From NCBI RefSeq assembly GCF_003585935.1, contig NZ_NRJG01000061.1, positions 1 to 52,260 of the forward strand: a DNA stretch of 52,260 bases. Reading direction: 5' to 3'. The notes beneath the pieces were generated by a model that saw only the letters and a list, made by a program, of their open reading frames with translations, ran no database searches and had not been told where the DNA came from. Within the stretch, counting starts at the first letter, position 1, and every line of letters starts with the position of its first letter. Below, in pieces: positions 25,671 through 35,805 of this stretch. A program made the translations under genes and the position numbers. This DNA comes from Psittacicella hinzii (GTDB taxonomy: Bacteria > Pseudomonadota > Gammaproteobacteria > Enterobacterales > Psittacicellaceae).

Positions 25671-28600
25671 ATGAATAAGTTTTACCGTTTAAAATTAAAT
25701 CGTCAGACCCAGTCTTTAGACGCGGTGTCTGAAATCGCGACTAGTGCCGTAGCAGGCCGTAACTTTAATGAAGTTGATACGACCTATTCAACTTGGAGTT
25801 TTTTAAATTTACGTAAGCTAGTTTTAGCTCTAGGGATTTCTGCATTTACTTTTAGTGGTAGCGTATTTGCTGCACCTGGTGAGATTATTAGCCACCAAGG
25901 CCAAGTGAAAATGGTGACTAACGGTGCAATTACTACCATTACAACAGACCCTAATGCTATTATTCGTTGGAACAACTTTAACATTAACTCAAACGAAGTA
26001 GTTCAATTTATCCAACAAAGCGCTAACTCGGCTGTTCTTAACCGTGTGTTAGGTGGCAATCCTTCACAAATTTTAGGTAAGTTACAGTCAAACGGTCAAG
26101 TATTTATCGTAAACCCAGCTGGTATTGTTTTTGGTAAAAATGCTAGCGTGGATGTTGCAGGCTTAGTAGCTTCAACACTTGATATTTCTGATAAAGATTT
26201 CGTAGATGGCAAATATATCTTTAACCAAGATAAAGATCAAGCCATCGCTCAAGTACTAAACCAAGGGATGATTAAAGTAACCGATAAAGGTACTTTAGCT
26301 CTTGTAGGTGGTACTGTAGTAAATAAAGGCAAGCTTGAAGCCCGTGACGGTACAGTTTTCCTTTTAGCAGGTAACTCAATTGTTATCCAAGATTTAGATA
26401 ATCCTCTAATTTCATATAAAGTTACAGCTGAAAATAAAGCTGTAAACTTAGGTGAAATTATCACCAAAAAAGCATACTTATTAGCAAATAAAGTAGCTAA
26501 CGGTTATGTTAGCTCTTTAAGTAGTTACGCGGACTTAGTGTCAGAAGCTGATTCAGCTTCTCAAGCAACTATTACTGCTGATGGAGAAATTGTTTTATTT
26601 GGTGCTTCTGAAGCTGATTCTTATCAAACTCACACCCAAAAAACAGCTGAAGTATTAGGCGAAAAAACAGGTATTGCTGTTAATAACGGTACTTTAGATG
26701 CGAGCAATACTACAGGTAAAGCTGGTACAATTAAAGTTTTAGGTGATAGTGTTGGTACTGAAGAAAACTCTCGTATCTTAGCTAAAGGTAAAGAGGGGGG
26801 TACTGTTTACTTAGGTGGTGACCGTCAAGGTGCAGGTAACATTAAATTATCGAATGGTACTATTGCTTTTGAAGGTTCTGTAGTAGACGTTTCAGGTGAG
26901 TATGATGCGGGTAGTTCATACTTATGGGGTAACTATGCCGTTGTTGAAGGTAAGTTTGTAGCTACCTCAGAAAAAGCTAAAGGTGGTTTTATTGAAACCT
27001 CTGGTAATTACATTAACGTTACTAATAATTTTGATGTAAATACTTATGGTGAGACTGAAGTAGGTGAGTGGTTATTAGACCCTTATCATCTTGAAATTAC
27101 ACATGGTGATTATGATAAAAGTCTATGGGAAGTAGCTACTGGTAGATATAAAGCAAGTCCATACTTTATTGAAAATAAAGGTTATTACTTCCAAGATACT
27201 ACTTATAGCTGGAACGTAACACTTACTGATGGTTCTTTATTAGAACTTATCAAATATAAAAAGAGCGGTGGTACGCGTGCGACTTTCTATGCGAATTCTA
27301 TTGCTTTTAAAGGTGCTATACTAGACTCTACAGACTTTAAATCATCTTCTAATGCATTAAGTATGTATGCTACCAAAAATGATATTTCTATCGTAGATTC
27401 AAATCTTAAATTTGGTAGTAATGTATATCTAGAAGCAAAACAGAACATTATTGTAGATAACTCAACGGTTAGTGCACTTGGTAATTTAACCTTATCAGCA
27501 AATGAAGGTAATATAACTGTATTTAATAAATCTAGTTTATCAGCTGGTTATTATTTACTGTTATATACTCGTTTTTTAGAAAACTTTACTGATCGCTTCA
27601 TTAGAGTAGATAACTCTACTTTACATTCTTCTACCAATGAAATTTTCATTGATGCTTCAGCAGCAAAAACAGACGATACACAAGGTTCAAATCCGAATGT
27701 AACTATAACTGTTACCTGTTCAACTATTTCTTCTGATACAGGAATAAATATTTGGAGAGGAGGAGCTGCTACAGGTGATGGCGTTAACGGTATTACTGTA
27801 ACAGACACTACAATCTTCAGTAGTAAAGGTGCTCCGATTGGTATTGGTAACTACGACAGATACAATGTTTCTTTAGAAAGAGTAAACATCTCAACCGCAG
27901 GACAGATTGATATCGGCTCAAAAGATGATTATCATAACGTATTTATTAAAGATTCTGTAATCAATGCGACTGGTTCAGACACTACGAAGTTATTGTCAAT
28001 TAGTGCTGGGGCTGATTTAGATATTGATAACCTTACCATCAATAGTACTAGAGGTTCAGTTTTATATTCAAACTATACCTCTGATATTGATAAATTAACA
28101 GTAGTTGCTGGAGCTTCTCCAACAGCTCAACAATATCTAACTTTAGATTCTCGTTTAGGCTTTAATATTACTAATAGTTATATTAATACTACAGCTACTT
28201 GGTTATCTTCTAGTATTGGTTATACAAACATTTCAGACTCTACTATTAAAGCTCGTTCAGGTGGTCAAGTAATGATCACAAATGGCTATGATGCTACAGC
28301 TGCGGGCGATGTTTCTGGAACAAGTTTAATTAATAATACGACGTTTGAAGCTGGTGATGGAGTTATCTTTAACTTTACTGGTTATACATCTGATAAAGTT
28401 GTAACTATTAAAGATTCTACTATTAACGCAGGTAAAGCTGAAGTTATTGCAACAACTCCAGCAGCAAGCTACTATGTACCTAATATTGTAGTTGAGAACT
28501 TAACTTCAACTACTACCGGAAACCTTGAATTAAATGTAACTAAAGGTCAAGGTAATTATGGTACAACTCCTGAATTTACCTTAAAAGATTCAGCAAATAT

Positions 28601-31600
28601 TAAAGTAGGTGGTTCATTTGTAGCTAATTTAAACACTACTGGTGATGACTATACTTTACAAGTTGAAAATACTACTGTTACTTCGACTGGTTCGAGTGAC
28701 TTTAAATTCAACATTAATCAAACAGTAGGTAAGATTATTGTTGCAAACTCATCTTTAAATGGTAATTCATATTCATCTGGTATTACTTTAAATTCACTTA
28801 ATGGATCTGCAACAGATACTGAATTTGTATTTAATAATGCAACTCTAGAGCAAGTTAAAGCTCTAAACCAAACTAATGGTAGTTTAGTTGTACAAGACAC
28901 AACAACTTCATTATCTGAAGTAAATATTTGCACAACTCACGGAGTATTAGTAAACTTAAGTAGTAAATTAACTGTTACTAACAAGTTAAATATTACGGAT
29001 GCGGATTTAACTGTAACTGGAACGGATACTTCTTTCATATATACAGGTTCAGATGTTGCTACTTTAAATCTGAAAAGCTTAGATGTAGTTGATAATGGTT
29101 TATTAAAAACTACTGCGGCAGATTTAACTATTACAGCTTCTGCAAATGCAAATATTGAAAATGGTGTAATTAATGCTAAAAATGGTGCTGGTAACACTAC
29201 TATTAGTGCGGAAACACTTACAGCTAATAATGCTCAATTCGTAACAACTGCAACAGCTGATAATCCAGGTGATACAACTCTAACTTTAACTGCAACAGAT
29301 AAATTAGAAATTGTAGATACAGAGTACCGTGGTAATGACTTTAGCTTTACAGCAAATGCTGTAGTTATTAACTCATCTAACTTAGAATCTTATAACACTA
29401 CTAAAACTCCAACTATCGATTCTTTAGATGATACGGGTTCTGTAGATATCGAAAACTCAACTATAACTTTAGGTAAATACGACAACTTTACTACTAAAGG
29501 TAGTTTAAGCTTTAGAGACTCTACTTTAGACTTAACTAAAGCTCAAGGAGCTGCAGGTCAGGGTCTAACTGTAGGTTCAACTGGTTCATCTGCTACTTTC
29601 CAACGTGTAACCTTTAAACGTGACGGTGCAGAAACTTCAACTACAACTTTAACCGCGAAAAAAGACTTAAATATTTTAGACGGTACGATTGTTGAAGGTC
29701 ATAACGTACAAGTAGTATCTTCTGAAGGTGCTGTTGGTATTAAAGGATCAAATATCAGTGCATTCTATACTGATCCAAATGGTCAATCAGGTGGTTTCCC
29801 AACTATCCAAGCTAATAAAGATGTAACTATCTCTAACTCAAATATTACAGGTTGGAGAAAATTACAAATTATTAGTAATACAAGCGACGTAACCATTCAA
29901 GATAGTGCAATTAGTACTGTCGACCCAGATGGCACTAATACAGGTGATCTGTTAATCCAAAGTTTAGGTACAACTAACGATGGTGGTGATGTTGTTATTT
30001 CAATTACAACACTAAATACAGACCCAGAGAACTCAAACATTACTTTAAGTGCTTCTGGTAGCTTATCTGCAATTGAAGGTGCAGAATTAACAGCGAAAAA
30101 TCTTAACCTTACAGCTAAAGGTGGTACGATTAAATTAAAATCATCGACCTTAACTTCTACAGGTAAATTCGATGAGTCTTTAATTTTAGGTGCTAAAGAC
30201 ATTTTAGAAATTGATAATACAACCATTAACGCTAATAAATCATTATCTATTGGTCAAGCTTCTGGTACAGCTGGTAAAGTAAGCATTACAAACCACTCGG
30301 TACTTCATGCTACAGAAGGTAATGTAGAGATCGATTTAACTAGTTCTACTAGTGGTTCTCTAACTTTCTCTAACTCGAGTTTAATTGCCGATAAAGGTAA
30401 TGCATTACTTAAAATGTCGGATAACATTGAGTCAACTGGTTCAACTTTCAAAGGTGAAACTGTAACTGTAGAAAGTACTAATGGTTATGTAAAACTAACA
30501 GACTCAGTTGTTGAAGCTACAGGTTCTGGTGCTTCACCAAATATCATTTCACAAAGTGATATTACTTTAGTGAATACCGCGGTTACTGGTAACGGTGATA
30601 TTAGTTTCGATACTACTAAAGGTAACATTAAGTTAACTAATGGTACTTCAATCACTTCTAAAGAAGGTAGTGTAAGCGTTTCTTCATCAGGATCGGCTGG
30701 TACTTTAGAAATTAAAGATACAACGTTACACGCTAAACAAGACGTAACCTTAACGCAATTAAGTTCAGGTGACGAAACTGTGTTAGATGGTGTACACTTA
30801 ATTTCAGACCAAGCTGATGTTAAACTTAAAGCTCAAGGTAATTTAACTTTATTAAATTCATCTTTAGAAGCTGCGCAAGGTTCAGCATTACCTGAATTAG
30901 ATAAAGATTTAACCGTTAATAACTCGACAATCATCACCAAAAACTCAATTGAGTTTACGCAAAATACAATTAAAGGTAATGTAACTATTACTAATAAATC
31001 TGTATTAAACTCAACTGGTGGTGATGTAACTGTTGCATTAGGTACTTCAAACGATAAAACTGTTAAGTTTGATAACTCATCAATTGCTGCTCAAGATACA
31101 GCTACGCTATATCAAGCAAGTGGTGACATTATCGTTGAAGGTATTGATACGTTTATTAAAGGTACAAACATTAACGTAACTACTGGTAGCGGTGACATTA
31201 AGTTAAACGGTACAAGTATTACGGGTAATAGTACAAACCCAGGTTCTTTAGTAATCAACTCTGAAACAAAAAACGTTTTATTAAATTCAACGACTATTAA
31301 AGATTTAGACGTTGATTTAGAAGCTGCGGAAAACTTAGTATTATCTCACTCGACTGTAGCAGGCACTAAAGAAGGTAACTTCAGTGCGCAAGCTAAATCA
31401 GTGGTAGTAAATCAAACTACAGTAAAGCAAGTAAGTAACGCAAAACTAGTAGCGACAGATAATCTAACTCTTGAAGATGCTGTATTTACTGGTGAAGACA
31501 CAGGTTACTTTACAGCTGAAGCTACAGGTGCTGGCAGTACAGTAGAAGTTACAAATGCAGCGGTATCTCGTTTCTTAGGAGACACGATAAAAGCTGATAA

Positions 31601-34600
31601 GAAAGTAACTCTTACGAATTCAACCTTTACTGGTGTTGAAGGTAAAGAAGGTAACTTTGTTGTGCAAACAACAGGTGAAGATGCTGATGGTATTGAAACT
31701 AAAGACGTAGAAGTAAAACAATTTGCGAATGCGACTTTAACTACTAACGGCACACTTGAAACTACTAATTCAACCTTTAATATCAAGAAAAACTTTGAGC
31801 TTGACGGTAAGAAAGGTGTAATCTTCAATAACGGTACAGACCTAGTTTCTGAAGAAGGTGACACTAAAGTTAATAGTGAAGAAGGCCTGATCACTGCAGC
31901 TAATGCTAATATCACTAACTATAAAGGTAAAGTAGATTTAACTGCTAAAGAAGATTTAAATCTTGCAAACGCAAATATTACTGCGATTAAAGGCTTCAAA
32001 TCTGACACAGATGGTAAGTTTACAACTTCAGACAATACAGTTGTAAAATCCGAGGAAGGTGGTATTGATATTACTGCTAAAGAAGATATTGATTTAGGTA
32101 ATGGTACACAATTTATCGCTAAAGACGATATTAATCTTGAGTCAGAAGAAGGTAAATTAACTACTACTGGTACAAATCAAACTTCGACCGAAGGCTCTGT
32201 TAACAACAAAGCTAAAGGTGATATTACTCAAACTAATACCAATATCTCAGCTAAGACTAAGATTGAGAACAACTCAACCAATGGTAATATTACCTTAGTT
32301 AATACTAACCAAAATAGTGAAGGTCCAATTACAAACCGCGCTGAAAATGGTAGCATTACGCTAGATGGTTCAACACAAACAACCAAAGACACCATTAAAA
32401 ATATCGCTAAAGAAGATATCGTTATTACAAACGGTACAAAACAAGTTGCAAGTGGAGACATTCTAAATGAAGCTACTGAAGGCGGTATTAAAATTGATGA
32501 TTCTGAACAAACTAGCGAAAATGGCACCATTACCAATAAAGGTAAGAAAGATGTTATTTTAGGTAATGGTACTAAACAAACCGCTAAAGGTGATATTACT
32601 AACGAAAGTACAGATGGTAACATTACTACCATTGGTACGAACCAAACTTCAACTGAAGGTGGGGTAACTAATAAAGCTAAAGGTGATATTACCCAAACGA
32701 ATACTAATATCTCAGCTAAGACTAAGATTGAGAACAACTCAACCAATGGAAATATTACCCTAGTAAATACTAACCAAAATAGTGAAGGTCCTATTACTAA
32801 CCGTGCTGAAAATGGTAGCATTACGCTAGATGGTTCTACACAAACAACCAAAGACACCATTAAAAATATCGCTAAAAAAGATATCGTTATTACAAACGGT
32901 ACTAAACAAGTTGCTGGTGGAGACATTCTAAATGAATCTACTGAAGGCGGTATTAAAATTGATGATTCTGAACAAACTAGCGAAAATGGCACCATTACCA
33001 ATAAAGGTAAGAAAGATGTTGTTTTAGGTAATGGTACTAAACAAACGGCTAAAGGTGATATTACCAACGAAAGTACAGATGGTAACATTACAACTATTGG
33101 TACGAACCAAACCTCAACTGAAGGTGGTGTAACTAATAAAGCTAAAGGAGATATTACTCAAACTAATACCAATATCTCAGCTAAGACTAAGATTGAGAAC
33201 AACTCAACTAATGGTAACATTACTTTAGTTAATACTAACCAAAATAGTGAAGGTCCTATTACTAACCGTGCTGAAAATGGTAGCATTACGCTAGATGGTT
33301 CTACACAAACAACCAAAGACACCATTAAAAATATCGCTAAAAAAGATATCGTTATTACAAACGGTACTAAACAAGTTGCTGGTGGAGACATTCTAAATGA
33401 ATCTACTGAAGGTGGTATTACAATTAATGACTCTGAACAAACTAGCGAAAATGGTAACATTACCAATAAAGGTAAGAAAGATGTTATTTTAGGTAATGGT
33501 ACTAAACAAACAGCTGGTGGTGATATCACTAATGAATCAACTGAAGGTTCTGTAGTTGTTACTGGTACTAATATGACCGGTAATAATATTAGAAACTCTG
33601 GTAAAACAGGTACAAGTCTAACCAATAGTAACCTTACAGCGAGAAATAACATTACAAACAATTCATCAGATGGTAAAGTAACTGTTAAAGATTCTACTTT
33701 AATCGCTGGTGGTGAAATTGTTGATGATGGTAAAGAGGGAGTTGAAGTAACTAACTCAACTTACAAAGCTGGTAAGAGCATTAAACACACCTCTTCAAAT
33801 GGTACTGTAACTGTTAGAGGTTCAAATGAAACTTCTGAAGAAGGTGATATTATCATTAACGGTACAAAAGGTAATGATTACCAAGGTAATAATGCAACTG
33901 CAGTAAATGGTAACTTTACAGCTAATACTGATGGTGATAATAATATTCACCGCAACAACATTACCGCGATGAACATGAATACGAAAGCTGGTGGTAACTC
34001 AAATATCACTGGTAACGTAATCAAACTAACAGGTGACTTAAATGTTGAAGCGCGTGGTGAAAACCGCTTTACAGATAATGTTCTTGATATCGGTGGTAAC
34101 TCAAGCTTTGTTGGTGATCCAGTAATTCTTGCTAACAATACTGGTTTCATGAACACCACTCCTTCGATTAATGGTCGTCACAACCAAACTGACGTACAAA
34201 ATAACAACCCTGATTTAGTGGTTAACTTTACAATTAACGACTACAATCAGCCGGAGTTTGATGGTGATTTCAATAACTGGTTATTAGATGAAGATGAATC
34301 ACAAGACGTATTAGAACGTTCAGGTAATAATGCCGAAGCTGTTGCTAAAGCAGGTTATATCCGTGCTGGTGAAACCATTACAGTAACACGTGATAGCTTC
34401 AAGATCTCTACATGTATGGAAACCATTAACAATGTGTTAACTACATATAAAGTTACTGAAGCAGATCGTCAAAACTTATCAGTTGAACAACTAATTCGTA
34501 AGTATGGTTTATCAGCTGTAGATGCTGCATCATTCAACTCGGCATGTAATCTAGTACCTGGTTACTTAAAATCAAGTATTGCGAATCCAGTTAATGGTAA

Positions 34601-34613
34601 AGGCGAAAAATAA
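25671..34613 (+). CDS. TpsA-family (HMW/HxuA-like) giant exoprotein or adhesin
   Basis: This 2980-residue protein is the secreted partner of a two-partner (type Vb) system. Residues 1-24 (MNKFYRLKLN) form the extended signal peptide region of large TpsA proteins. A hydrophobic core (LVLALGISAF) and a cleavage site near SVFA/AP (about 67) follow. Residues 70-300 are the TPS secretion domain, with VLNRVLGG, SNGQVFIVNPAGIVFG and ASTLDIS. EWLLDPYHL (about 470) is a motif shared with Haemophilus HMW-type proteins. The rest is a predicted beta-helix rich in NxS/T sequons, with three 155-residue near-identical repeats (about 2168-2632). The last two cysteines (2915 and 2959) lie near the C-terminus, as in HMW1, where such a pair anchors the protein to its pore. 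No TpsB pore and no HMW1C glycosyltransferase gene lies in the window. There is no Shine-Dalgarno. The target surface or ligand is unknown. Confidence 0.92.
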   Translation: MNKFYRLKLNRQTQSLDAVSEIATSAVAGRNFNEVDTTYSTWSFLNLRKLVLALGISAFTFSGSVFAAPGEIISHQGQVKMVTNGAITTITTDPNAIIRWNNFNINSNEVVQFIQQSANSAVLNRVLGGNPSQILGKLQSNGQVFIVNPAGIVFGKNASVDVAGLVASTLDISDKDFVDGKYIFNQDKDQAIAQVLNQGMIKVTDKGTLALVGGTVVNKGKLEARDGTVFLLAGNSIVIQDLDNPLISYKVTAENKAVNLGEIITKKAYLLANKVANGYVSSLSSYADLVSEADSASQATITADGEIVLFGASEADSYQTHTQKTAEVLGEKTGIAVNNGTLDASNTTGKAGTIKVLGDSVGTEENSRILAKGKEGGTVYLGGDRQGAGNIKLSNGTIAFEGSVVDVSGEYDAGSSYLWGNYAVVEGKFVATSEKAKGGFIETSGNYINVTNNFDVNTYGETEVGEWLLDPYHLEITHGDYDKSLWEVATGRYKASPYFIENKGYYFQDTTYSWNVTLTDGSLLELIKYKKSGGTRATFYANSIAFKGAILDSTDFKSSSNALSMYATKNDISIVDSNLKFGSNVYLEAKQNIIVDNSTVSALGNLTLSANEGNITVFNKSSLSAGYYLLLYTRFLENFTDRFIRVDNSTLHSSTNEIFIDASAAKTDDTQGSNPNVTITVTCSTISSDTGINIWRGGAATGDGVNGITVTDTTIFSSKGAPIGIGNYDRYNVSLERVNISTAGQIDIGSKDDYHNVFIKDSVINATGSDTTKLLSISAGADLDIDNLTINSTRGSVLYSNYTSDIDKLTVVAGASPTAQQYLTLDSRLGFNITNSYINTTATWLSSSIGYTNISDSTIKARSGGQVMITNGYDATAAGDVSGTSLINNTTFEAGDGVIFNFTGYTSDKVVTIKDSTINAGKAEVIATTPAASYYVPNIVVENLTSTTTGNLELNVTKGQGNYGTTPEFTLKDSANIKVGGSFVANLNTTGDDYTLQVENTTVTSTGSSDFKFNINQTVGKIIVANSSLNGNSYSSGITLNSLNGSATDTEFVFNNATLEQVKALNQTNGSLVVQDTTTSLSEVNICTTHGVLVNLSSKLTVTNKLNITDADLTVTGTDTSFIYTGSDVATLNLKSLDVVDNGLLKTTAADLTITASANANIENGVINAKNGAGNTTISAETLTANNAQFVTTATADNPGDTTLTLTATDKLEIVDTEYRGNDFSFTANAVVINSSNLESYNTTKTPTIDSLDDTGSVDIENSTITLGKYDNFTTKGSLSFRDSTLDLTKAQGAAGQGLTVGSTGSSATFQRVTFKRDGAETSTTTLTAKKDLNILDGTIVEGHNVQVVSSEGAVGIKGSNISAFYTDPNGQSGGFPTIQANKDVTISNSNITGWRKLQIISNTSDVTIQDSAISTVDPDGTNTGDLLIQSLGTTNDGGDVVISITTLNTDPENSNITLSASGSLSAIEGAELTAKNLNLTAKGGTIKLKSSTLTSTGKFDESLILGAKDILEIDNTTINANKSLSIGQASGTAGKVSITNHSVLHATEGNVEIDLTSSTSGSLTFSNSSLIADKGNALLKMSDNIESTGSTFKGETVTVESTNGYVKLTDSVVEATGSGASPNIISQSDITLVNTAVTGNGDISFDTTKGNIKLTNGTSITSKEGSVSVSSSGSAGTLEIKDTTLHAKQDVTLTQLSSGDETVLDGVHLISDQADVKLKAQGNLTLLNSSLEAAQGSALPELDKDLTVNNSTIITKNSIEFTQNTIKGNVTITNKSVLNSTGGDVTVALGTSNDKTVKFDNSSIAAQDTATLYQASGDIIVEGIDTFIKGTNINVTTGSGDIKLNGTSITGNSTNPGSLVINSETKNVLLNSTTIKDLDVDLEAAENLVLSHSTVAGTKEGNFSAQAKSVVVNQTTVKQVSNAKLVATDNLTLEDAVFTGEDTGYFTAEATGAGSTVEVTNAAVSRFLGDTIKADKKVTLTNSTFTGVEGKEGNFVVQTTGEDADGIETKDVEVKQFANATLTTNGTLETTNSTFNIKKNFELDGKKGVIFNNGTDLVSEEGDTKVNSEEGLITAANANITNYKGKVDLTAKEDLNLANANITAIKGFKSDTDGKFTTSDNTVVKSEEGGIDITAKEDIDLGNGTQFIAKDDINLESEEGKLTTTGTNQTSTEGSVNNKAKGDITQTNTNISAKTKIENNSTNGNITLVNTNQNSEGPITNRAENGSITLDGSTQTTKDTIKNIAKEDIVITNGTKQVASGDILNEATEGGIKIDDSEQTSENGTITNKGKKDVILGNGTKQTAKGDITNESTDGNITTIGTNQTSTEGGVTNKAKGDITQTNTNISAKTKIENNSTNGNITLVNTNQNSEGPITNRAENGSITLDGSTQTTKDTIKNIAKKDIVITNGTKQVAGGDILNESTEGGIKIDDSEQTSENGTITNKGKKDVVLGNGTKQTAKGDITNESTDGNITTIGTNQTSTEGGVTNKAKGDITQTNTNISAKTKIENNSTNGNITLVNTNQNSEGPITNRAENGSITLDGSTQTTKDTIKNIAKKDIVITNGTKQVAGGDILNESTEGGITINDSEQTSENGNITNKGKKDVILGNGTKQTAGGDITNESTEGSVVVTGTNMTGNNIRNSGKTGTSLTNSNLTARNNITNNSSDGKVTVKDSTLIAGGEIVDDGKEGVEVTNSTYKAGKSIKHTSSNGTVTVRGSNETSEEGDIIINGTKGNDYQGNNATAVNGNFTANTDGDNNIHRNNITAMNMNTKAGGNSNITGNVIKLTGDLNVEARGENRFTDNVLDIGGNSSFVGDPVILANNTGFMNTTPSINGRHNQTDVQNNNPDLVVNFTINDYNQPEFDGDFNNWLLDEDESQDVLERSGNNAEAVAKAGYIRAGETITVTRDSFKISTCMETINNVLTTYKVTEADRQNLSVEQLIRKYGLSAVDAASFNSACNLVPGYLKSSIANPVNGKGEK
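32172..33566 (+). repeat. Three tandem 465-bp repeats in the exoprotein gene
   Basis: Units 32172-32636, 32637-33101 and 33102-33566 each encode 155 residues. The marker AATATCTCAG recurs at 32241, 32706 and 33171, exactly 465 bp apart. The copies differ by scattered, mostly synonymous changes, and the third diverges after about 33520. Each unit encodes about a dozen NxS/T sequons. The near identity implies recent duplication or continuing gene conversion, so copy number probably varies between strains. Confidence 0.93.
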
Positions 34614-34633
34614 TTAAAGAACAGCTTTTTAAG

Positions 34634-34677
34634 CTTAAGTAGATTTTAAATAGATCTTAAGTAGATTTTAAATAGAT
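34634..34677. repeat. 22-bp tandem duplication
   Basis: Bases 34634-34655 and 34656-34677 are identical 22-bp copies that begin CTTAAGTAGATTTTAAA. A third partial copy (CTTAAA) follows. Confidence 0.9.
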
Positions 34678-34833
34678 CTTAAATTAAGTAATACTGTATC
34701 TAGAAATAGAACTTATTACTTGAGGTCAATGATGGTCTTAAATTATTAATCAGCATAACTAGATCTTAATTACCTCAGGTCATCGCACTTATGGTTTACT
34801 ATAAGAGCGGAGGCTAGTTAAGATCTAGCTAAT

Positions 34834-34863
34834 AAAAAAAGAGCCCTTAGGGGCTCTTTTTTT
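34834..34863 (+). terminator. Terminator of the exoprotein gene
   Basis: Seven A lead into GAGCCC (34841-34846), TTAG, GGGCTC (34851-34856) and seven T. The A/T runs lengthen the stem, so it could act in both directions. Confidence 0.93.
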
Positions 34864-34988
34864 GCGTGTTTAAAAATTTTATTGATAGTTTTAACTTATA
34901 TATAGATAAAACTGTTTTATTAATCACTGATTAATTGTATTTAGTTATGTTAATAAAGCGAAAATTTCTTAACTTATTTTTGCCTTTA

Positions 34989-34997
34989 TGCTATACT
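34989..34997 (+). promoter_or_regulatory. Extended -10 of the yffB-like gene
   Basis: TGCTATACT, an extended -10, lies 55 bases before the start codon. No clear -35 is present. Confidence 0.5.
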
Positions 34998-35051
34998 TTA
35001 AAGATCAAAATCACTTTAATTTAACTCACTTTCTTGCATTAGGATATAACT

Positions 35052-35408
35052 ATGACTCAAGCTGTTATTGTTTATGGAGTAAAAACTTGTACTACCGTAC
35101 GTTTACATGTAAAACTGTTAAAAGAACAAGGTTATGATGTAACTTTCTACGATTATTTAAGTCAAGGTGTAGATCAAGATATGTTTAAGCGCGCAATTAA
35201 ACAATTAGGCTGGGATAAAGTAGTTAATTTAAGAGCACGTAACTTTAGCTCTTTAGTAGAGAATGACAAAGAATATCTGAAAAAACTAATGGCTGAACAA
35301 AACCATGAGTTCGATGCACAAGGTTATGACATTGTTTGTCAAAACCCTCGCATTATTAAACGTCCGTTAGTTGAGAAAAACGGTGAATTCTCTCTAAACG
35401 TTGATTAA
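35052..35408 (+). CDS. yffB: ArsC/Spx-family protein, YffB-like
   Basis: This is a small thioredoxin-fold protein of the ArsC/Spx family. Its 118 residues match E. coli YffB in length and in the two signature segments: YGVKTCTTVR near the N-terminus, with the single active-site-like Cys13, and PRIIKRPLVEKNGE near the C-terminus. QLGWDKVVNLRARNF in the middle fits the family's LGWEALLNTRGTTW. The biochemical role of YffB is not firmly established; members are described as glutathione-linked reductases or regulators, so no specific reaction is claimed. A Shine-Dalgarno (AGGAT) precedes the ATG. It has its own promoter and is not obviously in an operon. Confidence 0.82.
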   Translation: MTQAVIVYGVKTCTTVRLHVKLLKEQGYDVTFYDYLSQGVDQDMFKRAIKQLGWDKVVNLRARNFSSLVENDKEYLKKLMAEQNHEFDAQGYDIVCQNPRIIKRPLVEKNGEFSLNVD

Positions 35409-35790
35409 GATTCTAAGATCTTAGTTTCTTAGACTTTGTTAGATTCTAGTTTCTTATAGTTTAGTTTCCTAGGATCTAGTTTATTATAGAGCTAGGATCA
35501 GACTGACTGCTCTATGCATTTTAAGTATTTAGTTCAAGCTAATTTTGAAGCGCTGATTTTAAATTCTGGTTTTAAACTTAAATTTCTAAATTAAATCTTG
35601 AACTTGAGTTTAGAGCTTAAATTGTGAACTAAAATATTGAACTAAAATTGTATGTAAATTGGGTGAATTAATTGAGTACACAAATTTACCAGCAATAACT
35701 AAATATATTTTTCCCGTATTTTGTTAAGTGTGGTTTAAGTGCTTAAAAGCTATTTATCCTTACGAGAAATTATGTAGAATTAGATAAATA

Positions 35791-35799
35791 TGCTATAAT
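35791..35799 (+). promoter_or_regulatory. Extended -10 promoter of greA
   Basis: TGCTATAAT matches the extended -10 perfectly; the -35 is weak. It lies about 370 bases before the greA start, so the leader is long. Confidence 0.65.
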
Positions 35800-35805
35800 G
35801 TACTA

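Larger units (their letters stand above)
34614..35051. other. Intergenic region after the exoprotein gene
   Basis: The region contains a 22-bp tandem duplication (34634-34677), a strong terminator (34834-34863) and the promoter of the next gene (34989-34997). No TpsB or other gene is present. Confidence 0.6.

Noticed and set aside
32228..33088. Minus-strand frame of 286 codons inside the exoprotein gene
   Set aside because: It mirrors the 465-bp repeats of the real gene on the other strand and has the repetitive Val/Leu/Ser/Pro composition expected of an antisense shadow.
32172..33566. CRISPR or insertion-sequence origin of the long repeats
   Set aside because: The 465-bp units are contiguous, in frame and without spacers, terminal inverted repeats or a transposase.
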